This document shows, one piece after another, positions 56,529 through 64,000 of a stretch of 64,000 bases of DNA. The stretch's first letter is position 1. Every line of letters starts with the position of its first letter. Source of the stretch: Orobanche coerulescens (taxonomy: Eukaryota; Streptophyta; Magnoliopsida; Lamiales; Orobanchaceae); NCBI GenBank assembly GCA_033398695.1, contig JAWKAU010000216.1, positions 62,001 to 126,000 of the forward strand. Direction: 5' to 3'. The notes under the pieces are model-generated. The model was not told the DNA's origin. It saw nothing but the letters and a program-made list of their open reading frames with translations, and did no database searches. The position numbers and the translations under genes are program-made.

Positions 56529-58401
56529 TGTAACACCCTCAAGATATTCGAGGTATATTACAGCGCCGTGAATCCCTATATGGAACCCACCAGGCTGAAC
56601 AGCATCATACTCATCGATTCACATAAACGACAAAACAACACCATGTCATAAAGACGCAAAACAGAATAATCCACCCGGTTCAACCGGTCAAACATAACAT
56701 CATCAATCAACACAAATATATAGGCAACAATACAATCCGGACGAACAAGAACTCTTAAGTACTCGAGTACAACTATTAGTTCAAAAGCCACAAAAGATGA
56801 AAAGACAAAAAGACATTAAGACGTCACTTATGCACAATCATCACGCATGGCCATCATCCGTATCTTGGTCCAGCCCCGCTCGTCCCGATGAACCCGACTA
56901 AATTCATAAAACGAATTTCCCCAAAACGGGTCCCCGTGAGGGGTTAGCAATTACGCTAGTACAAGTAACTGATGAACAACTTACATCTTACACATATAGT
57001 AAATGCATGCAATAAAGAAAACCGTTCAAAACCCTCATTTCCTAAATGCCAATATCAAATCACATTTGTAAAATTTCACCACAATTAACCGTCGATCCAC
57101 GCCTCTCGTGGACCCCTACCGAGACCCCGTCGGATCTAACCCGTAGTGGTTAAAAGCAAGCTCGTCGATCCACGTCTCTTGTGGACCCCTACCGAGACCC
57201 CGTCGGATCTAACCCGTAGTGAGCATACACACACACACCATTTCTCATACAATACTACTATGTCAAGATTGTAAGTTCATAAGGATACTTGCCTCGATTA
57301 AATAGACGATGACACGAACGGAACGAAAGAGTTGAACACGACCGCAAGGAACCGGCGGAAATGAACCTAACGATTCGAATAACACAATCACAACCAACTC
57401 TAGACGATTACGGAAATGGAATACACCCGGAAACCCGCCTACGATTCATGTATATTCGTACCAAAAATAACAACGAGGGCGGACCACAACCAAACCCTCT
57501 CGATTCCGTAAAAACCGCAAAATATCCATGAATCCGTAGGAAAACTAAAGATACTAACAATATTAATCGTATTCATCATGAATCCATCAACAAAACGGAA
57601 CGAATCGGAAGTAAAACCCAAAACCCCCAAATTAATCGAAAATAGGGTTCTAGTAATATTACCTTTGAAGATTCAAGTACTAAGATCCGTAGAACACGCG
57701 TTAGATTGATTATCCGAGCCTCACAACCGAAGGGAAATGATGAAAATCGACCCCCGGATGAAGAATGCTTGAGAAGTTCTCCCCTCCTAGGTCTCTCTCT
57801 CTCGCGCAGTGAAATGAAGGAGAAGACGGCCGATCTCGTCTAATAAGGACGAGATTGCACAGTTGACCGCTTTGTGTGCCGCGGCACAGCCGAAGTGGGC
57901 CGCGGCACAGGCAAAAGAATTTACTCCCAGGTTTCGGCAGTGTGCCGCGGATACCGCGTGTGCCGCGCACCCGGCATACTGGTTTTGGTCGCAGAAGACA
58001 CACGAGTGTGCCGCAGACCGGACAGTGTGCCGCGGCACTGCTCGCACCGTGCCGCGGCACAAGATGGGTGTGCCGCGGCACACAGTGCGATTTGTTCGAC
58101 CAACAATCAAGGAATTTGTGTGCCGCGGCACGCACATCTGTGTCGCGCCCACACCCCTATTGGGTTCCAAAATGATAAAAAGATCCTAAAGAGAATAAAA
58201 CGATAGGAATCAATATTTGGGAACCAACAACACGAAATGGATCCACGGCAACCCCGAAACGGCGGTTCCGCACAACAATAACGAGAATACAGTTCAACAG
58301 TTTGACAGGAAGGACACGCTGAGAAGTACACGAGGGTCACTACGATCGAGAAATACACCAAAAACGAAAATATAAGGGAAAGAAAAAATACGGATATTAC
58401 A
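56529..58401 (-). repeat. 3' LTR of reverse gypsy element D (1873 bp)
   Basis: Plus strand TGTAACACCCTC at 56529 to GGATATTACA at 58401; minus strand TGTAATATCC...GGGTGTTACA, preceded by polypurine tract and hairpin. Minus-strand U3 carries GTGCCGCGGCAC palindromes (57875-58145). A 73-bp unit with CCGACGGGGTCTCGGTAGGG is present twice (57090-57226). It inserted in LTR H; the 5 bp on the left are GTACT. Confidence 0.9.
57875..58145 (-). repeat. U3 palindrome array of element D
   Basis: At least six full or near-full GTGCCGCGGCAC dyads (for example near 57878, 58027, 58051, 58068, 58122) plus half-sites GTGCCGCGCAC and GTGCCGCAG. Positioned upstream of the presumed start in minus-strand orientation. 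Confidence 0.85.
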
Positions 58402-58438
58402 TTCTACCCCTCTAAAAATAAGTTTCGTCCCGAAACTT
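58402..58438 (-). promoter_or_regulatory. Polypurine tract and hairpin, element D
   Basis: On the minus strand AAGTTTCGGGACGAAACTT (58420-58438), then TTTAGAGGGGTAGAA before the LTR. It begins at the very end of pol (the stop codon is next to it), so the hairpin is untranslated in a coding element. Confidence 0.85.
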
Positions 58439-60499
58439 AAGAAACAAACAACTCCGGGTACCTAGCACGCATGCTATCCTCGGTTTCCCAAGTTGCCTCC
58501 TCGACACCGTGTCTCGACCACTGCACCTTGGCCAAAGGTATGGTCTTATGCCTCAATCGTTTCTCACGATGCTCCAAAATCTTCAAAGGACGCTCTTCAA
58601 AAGTAACATCCTCGGCGACATCAATCTCACCATAATCGATGACGTGACTAGGATCCGGGACATATTTCCTCAGCTGGGAAACATGAAAAACGCTATGAAC
58701 ATGACTCAAGGCCGGAGGTAAAGCCAAACGGTATGCCAACCCACCGACTCGCTCGAGGATCTCAAAGGGGCCGATAAATCTCGGACTCAACTTCCCTTTC
58801 TTCCCGAAACGAAAAACTCCCTTCGTCGGCGACACCTTTAGCAAAACGTGGTCTCCCACCTCGAATTCCAAAGGTCGGCGACGGACGCCGCATACGACTC
58901 GCCGACTCTGGGCCAATATCCGTTCGAATTACTTCTATCTTCCGCCTCGTCTCTAAAACGACATCCGGCTCGGCCCCACCAAATCGGACGCCTCATTCCA
59001 ACAAATCGGTGATCGACATCGCCGCCCATAAAGTGCCTCATACGGTGCCATCCGACCGACGCGTGCCAACCGTTGTTGTACGTGAATTCGATCACGGCAA
59101 ATGTTCCTCCTACTACTACTCCAATCGAGAGCAGCACGCAACAAGTCCTCGAACGTCTGGATAGTGCGTCCGACCGTCCATCCGATCGGGATGAAAAGAG
59201 GTACTCAAACGCAACCGGTACCTAACGCCTTATGCACCGCCCGCCAAGTGCGATACAAAACGCCATCACGATCCGAAACAATAGACTTCGGGGTACCATG
59301 AAGTCTCACGATCTGCGCGATAAACACACGAGCTAACTTCTCCGGGCCCCAAGTGTCCTTGATGCCCAGAAAATGTGCCGACTTGGTCAGACGATCGACA
59401 ATCACCCATACCATATTCATGCCCGACCTCGATCTCGGCAGACTCGTAATGAAATCCATCGATATATCTTCCCATTTCCATTCCTGAACGGGAAGTGACT
59501 GCAAAAGCCCAGCCGGTCGCTGATGCTCGATTTTGACTTGCTGGCAAGTCAAACACCTTACTACAAACTGCGCGACCTCCTCCTTCATGTCATTCCACCA
59601 GAAGTTCCTTCTCAAGTCCTTGTACGTCTTACTCGAACCAGGATGAACGGAATAAGGTGTAGCATGGGCCTCCCGTAAAATACTCTGCCTCAACTCACAA
59701 AGCCGACTCTGGAATCTCAAAATACCATCCTCGTGAATCACAAACCCAGGAGACTTTCCCTTAAGAACGTTCTCTCAGATTTGAGTAATCATCGGATCCT
59801 CTGACTGCTTCAGCTTAATTTCATCGATCAAAGATGACGAAATCTCTAAAGCACAAAGTTGCCCGACGGCTCCAGGCAATAAGACTTCAACATCTAACTT
59901 GATCAAAGCCCGCCGAAGCTCAGACTGAGACATAAGGATCTCAAGCATTCGTAACGCAACCGGTTTCCGACTCAAGGCGTCGGCCACGACGTTCGCCTTG
60001 CCCGGATGATAAAGGATTTCGAGGTCATAATCCTTAATCAACTCTAACCACCTCCTCTGCCTCATATTCAACTCTCGCTGGGTAAATATGTATTTCAGAC
60101 TTTTATGATCGGTAAAAATCTGACATGCAGAGCCGAAAAGATAGTGACGCCAAATCTTGAGCGCAAAAACGACTGCCGCTAACTCCAAATCATGAGTAGG
60201 GTAGTTCAGCTCATACGGCCTCAACTGTCTCGACGCAAAGGCAATGGTCTTGCCGTGCTGCATTAATACGCACCCAAGACCCTGACCGGAAGCATCGCTA
60301 TAAACGGCAATACCCTCGTTGCCACATGGCAACGCCAAAACCGGGGCTGAAGTCAAACGCTTCTTCGCCTCAAAACTCAATCGCCTCTCGTCATTCCGCA
60401 TTTAACTTCTGATTTCTGAGCAATCGTAAGTGGTCGAGCCAGTTTCGAGAAACCCTCGACGAACCTACGTGTCACGGGGCGCTTAGAGTTTGAATATAA
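58439..60499 (-). pseudogene. Element D pol remnant: RNase H, integrase, chromodomain (Tekay/Del-like)
   Basis: From 60499 leftward: end of RT with an in-frame deletion (KRPVT runs straight into RRFVEGF; about 14 residues containing FLGLAGYY are missing), RNase H (59775-60401: [35 protein letters not shown]), integrase zinc domain and core (59205-59741: HATPYSVHPGSSK, CLTCQQVK, MDFITSLP, VSDRD), a frameshifted middle, and integrase C terminus plus chromodomain (58437-58916: LSPRFIGPFEILERVG, VHSVFHVSQL, KVQWSRHGVEEATWE). Several frameshifts. RT is lost because element E inserted at 60500. Confidence 0.9.
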
Positions 60500-60740
60500 T
60501 GTACGCGCACCGTGCGGCTAGTAGTCAATTTACCCGACTACGTCCGCCTAACTCGTTCGAGCTTTGGTGCTAATGCGGCGCAATCACGCCGAGGCGTTTT
60601 AGTGGCACAGCAAAATTGAAGACGAGAATCGATTTGTATTAATACAATGCACGATTACAATAGGCAACAATGATTACAAGCATACACGGATAGGAGGGTC
60701 TCAGCAAACTAGCCAATTCGTACTACAACTCTTCAGTACA
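60500..60740 (-). repeat. 3' LTR of reverse gypsy element E (241 bp)
   Basis: Minus strand TGTACTGAAG...GCGCGTACA, with TGTAC/GTACA inverted ends, preceded by a GGGGGGAAGAG purine run (60741-60755). A short LTR fits Reina/Galadriel-like chromoviruses. The 5 bp on the left are TATAA. No palindrome array is present. Confidence 0.7.
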
Positions 60741-60757
60741 CTCTTCCCCCCTATAAT
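60741..60757 (-). promoter_or_regulatory. Polypurine tract, element E
   Basis: Minus-strand TATAGGGGGGAAGAG directly before the LTR start. Confidence 0.7.
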
Positions 60758-60891
60758 AGGCTTAGAAAATAAAGGCTAATGACAACAATGGATATTGAAA
60801 AGTCGAGCAACCACTAACTAGCTATTACAACACTAACTAGCTATTACAACACTAACAATCTATTACAAGGAAAAATAAGTAAAGCCCTACA

Positions 60892-63800
60892 CTATAGATG
60901 ATAACTTGAAGTGCGATTGAGGCTCAAGGCCCCACAAAGCCGCAAGTGGGTCCCACGAATGGCCGTTGATCGTAATACCGCTGGGGTCGCGGGCATCCCG
61001 TGATGCCTCTCCTCCGAGTTGGTGACGCCCGGCGCCATAGATGTGAGATAAGCATCCAGTAGGGGTTGAAAAGCTTTAAGTGCTATTGCCCTCTCCCAAG
61101 TGTTCTCCTCCATACTGCAGCCCTTCCATTTCACCAGATATTATTTGTATAGCTTCTTTCTCGGCCCTGCATCGCGGTGGTCGATAATAGCTTCGGCCAC
61201 CCTCTTCCCCAAGTTGCGTAGTTTCAGTTGTGGGCGGTTGGGCAGGTTGCGTGTGGTGTCCTCGTTGTCTGCCTGATATGGCTTGAGTTGGCTGACATGA
61301 AAGACATTATGAATGCGCCACCATTGGGGTAACTCAATCTTGTAGGCTACATTTCCGACTCTTTTGAGAATGCTTAGGGGCCCAATATATTTTTGCATTA
61401 GCCGTGAATCTCTCCCCCGTGTTGCCCTGGAGGAACTCTGGTTCGGGATCTTCACCATCACCTGGTCACCCACACAGTATTCAACAAAGCGGCGTTTAAG
61501 ATCAGCATATTTTTTCATCCGCTTTTGAGCCTTCTCCAGGTAGCCACGGGCCAAATCAAGATTTTGTTCCCATTCAAGGGAAAATGTTTGTGCCGAAGTA
61601 GGCCTGGCTTTTTGTGGAACAGTATCAATATTGTGCGGGAGGAGTGGTCACGCCCATTACAAATTTCAAAAGCACTCTTATTGGTGGTAGAGCATTTTGA
61701 GCATTGAAACACGGTTGAGCAACATCCAAAAGCTTCACCCCAAATTCTTCCGATTAGTGCTCACAAAATGTCGAAGATATTCCTCCAACATTGAGTTAAA
61801 TCTTTCGGTTTGGCCATCGATTGTGGGTGGAAGCTAGAGCTCATATTCAACTTGGAGCCGAGTAGTTTGAAGAGCTCGGTCCAAAAGCTACTAGTAAACC
61901 GGTGTCTCGGTCACTAACAATGTCCCTCGCAGTCCCAATACTTAACAATATGCTTGAAAAAGAGCCGAGCTGTCTCTTCCGCCGAAACTGTCTTGGGTGC
62001 CGCTATGAATGTAGCGTATTTGGAGAACCGATCTACCACAACAATAATGGCATCAAGATCCCCAACTTTTGGTAGATCGTGATAAAATCCATTGAAACAC
62101 TTTCCCAAGCCCGACAGAATGAGTAGTGGTTCCAGCAAGCCTGCCTTCTTTTGTCGATCAGGTTTATCTTGTTGGCACACCAAGCAGGTGCGGACAAACA
62201 TCTCAATGTCGTCCCGCATTTGGGGCCAATAGTAAGCTCGTTGAACTAAGGCCACAGTGCGCTCCTCTCTTGGGTGGCCCGCCCAGAGAGTGTCGTGACA
62301 TTCCGCAATAATAGTTTTCCTCATATCGCCGCCTATAGGTACATAGAGTCGTCTTGCCTTGGTCCATAAGAGACCATCCTCTAGCCAAAATCTTCGTGTT
62401 GTACCCTGACGGATAAGATTTACCAAACATTGAGCCGCTGCGTCGGCTCCCATCAGTTCTCGTATTCGATCTTTTAATGGAGTGGTCACGACTCGAGGAA
62501 AGCGCCGCAAGACTTGTAGAAACGGCCAGTCGGATCTGCGGCTCGGGGCATCCGCCACTGATTACTAGAACCGGCACGATACTCAATCACAAAGTTGAAC
62601 TCGGACAATAATTCCGCCATCTCGCTTGTTTCCCGAGAAGCTTTGGTGGGATAGAAAGTGACTAATGTACCGTGTTGTCGGTTTTACAATAAACGGCAAC
62701 CCCAATAAGTAATGTCTCCAAAGTCGAAGGCAATGGACCACCGCTAAAAGCTCTTTCGTGCACCGTAACGCCTCTCGACATCCTTAAGTTTCTTACTCTC
62801 GAAGGCCACAGGATGGCCATCTTGCACCAAAACTCCTCCTAGTGCAATATCTGAAGCATCTGTTTCAACCACAAAAGGTTTGGATAGATCCGGTAGTGTG
62901 AGGACCGGGTCTGTTAAGATGGCCTTCTTTAAGTTGTCGAAGGCATTTTGGCATTCCGGCGACCAATTCCAAACTTCCGTCTTTCTCGTCAAATCGGTTA
63001 GGGGTCTTGCTATTCCGGCATACCCCATCACAAATCTTCTATAGTAATTCGCCAACCCGAGAAATGACCGCATTTCATGTACATCGGTTGGTGGTTTCCA
63101 TTCTTGGATTGCTCGTATTTTTCTCGGGTCCATACGAATATTGCCACACTCAACGATATGCCCCAAGAAACCGATCCGCTTCGGGCAAATGAGCACTTCG
63201 ACAAATTAACATATAATTCGTGCTCGCGAAGCCTAGTAAGAACCATTCTCAAATGTTCCACATGTTCTTCCAAGGTTCGGCCGTATATAACAATATCATC
63301 AAGGTATACCACGACAAACTCGTCAAGAACCTCGAGAACTTGATTCATCAAGGTGCTAAAAGTTGCCGGGCGTTTGTTAGGCCAAAGGGCATGACCAAGA
63401 ATACGAAGGCCCCGTAACGTGTGACAATCGTCGCTTTTACCTCATCTCCTCCTTGATGCGAACTTGCCAAGAACCCGATCTCGGATCGATCTTTGTATAG
63501 TACTCCGCTCCACCGAGACGGTCGAAGCAATCGCTACGAGCGGAATAGGATACACATTCTTCACCGTAATTTTATTTAGAGCACGATAATCACAACACAA
63601 TCGCAGAGTTCCGTCCGACTTTTCGAAAGAGAACAGGAGCTCCATATGGTGATTTCGCGGTTGGATCATACCACATTCCAACATCTCTTTAATCGCTTCC
63701 GAGCTCCACAAGCTCAAAGTTGCGACATACGATAAGGGGCTCGGGCAGAGGTCTTGTGCCCGCACCAACTCGATCTCATGATCGACCGCCTCTTGGGTGG

Positions 63801-64000
63801 AAGCTTCCGAGGCAATTCGTCGGGCATAACATCCTCAAACTCGTTTAGGAGGTGCTTCACCGCATCGTGATAGGACTCGACAACTCCTCTACTTCCGAAT
63901 TGCAAGGCGCACAGGAAGGACGGTTCCCCATGCCTGCATCCCTTCTTGAATTGTAATGCGGATAGGTTACTTTGCCCTTGGGTTGCGCTAATTGTTGGGA
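60892..64000 (-). pseudogene. Element E pol: protease/RT edge, RT, RNase H, integrase, chromodomain
   Basis: Runs leftward from the window edge. RT: EDVMPDELP near 63830, CCDYRALNK near 63580, LVMPFGLTN near 63390, active site VVVYLDDIVIYG near 63300 (both Asp intact), [11 protein letters not shown] near 63050. RNase [15 protein letters not shown]. Integrase: zinc-domain segment GHPREERTVALVQRAYYW...CLVCQQDK and VVVDRFSKYATFIAAP (61914-62558), then a gap with stops. C-terminal part: GPLSILKRVGNVAYKIELP, HNVFHVSQLKPY (61141-61554) and chromodomain WKGCSMEENTWE (61100-61134). At least eight frameshifts or stops. Sequence fits a Reina/Galadriel-type chromovirus. Confidence 0.88.

Noticed and set aside
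57710..58206. Several overlapping 60-140 codon frames on both strands
   Set aside because: They are by-products of GC-rich palindromes in the D LTR U3; no protein motif.

Overview
This window looks like nuclear DNA from a plant, probably a eudicot. It is a dense stack of nested transposable elements. I recognise parts of ten LTR retrotransposons plus a partial LTR and one solo LTR, together with two CACTA DNA transposons, a PIF/Harbinger-like element, a hAT-like element and a LINE 3' end. I find no intact host gene. The only host-gene sequence I recognise is exon fragments carried inside the two CACTA elements. A 34-codon open stretch at 7821 may be a host exon stub.

Left block (1-31118). 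A non-autonomous LTR element (A, 1-7819, 5' LTR cut by the window edge) has LTRs, a primer binding site and a polypurine tract but no gag/pol. About 1.7 kb of unassigned DNA follows. Then comes a nest: a partial reverse LTR (9559-11081) abuts the 3' LTR and pol remnant of a reverse Ty3/gypsy element (B, 11082-16212), whose pol is split by a forward Ty3/gypsy element (C, 16213-31118). C is itself split by CACTA-1 (20474-24019, 3-bp duplication ATT) and CACTA-2 (25285-30734, duplication TTT). CACTA-1 carries exons of mitochondrial ribosomal protein bL21 and of a TRB/single-Myb-histone gene, plus a decayed pararetrovirus-like fragment. CACTA-2 carries exon 1 of the TFIIF beta subunit. C ends abruptly in integrase, joined to a truncated copia LTR.

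Middle block (31119-45329). It holds a decayed Tork/TNT1-94-like Ty1/copia element (J, 31119-36700), a Harbinger-like element with TTA duplication, a hAT-like element, a decayed retroelement-type ORF split by a 966-bp reverse solo LTR with a perfect ATTCC duplication, and the 3' end of a reverse LINE.

Right block (45330-64000). A copia LTR (I) contains a complete non-autonomous element F (46210-54598, perfect GGACC duplication). F has a third, different LTR (G) in its interior. Right after the primer site of I lies a partial gypsy LTR (H), broken by reverse gypsy D (LTR 56529-58401, pol to 60499), which is broken by reverse gypsy E (60500 to the window end; short LTR and a chromodomain-bearing pol).

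The most striking pattern is in the LTR promoters. At least eight LTRs from both Ty1/copia and Ty3/gypsy carry arrays of short CG-containing palindromes upstream of the TATA box or likely transcript start. Four families use variants of TAGCGCACGCTA, one uses TTACGTACGTAA, two use GTGCCGCGGCAC or GGGCCGCGGCCC, and one uses GACACGGCCGTGTC. A second recurring pattern is a hairpin just upstream of the polypurine tract, kept even in elements that have lost all coding sequence.
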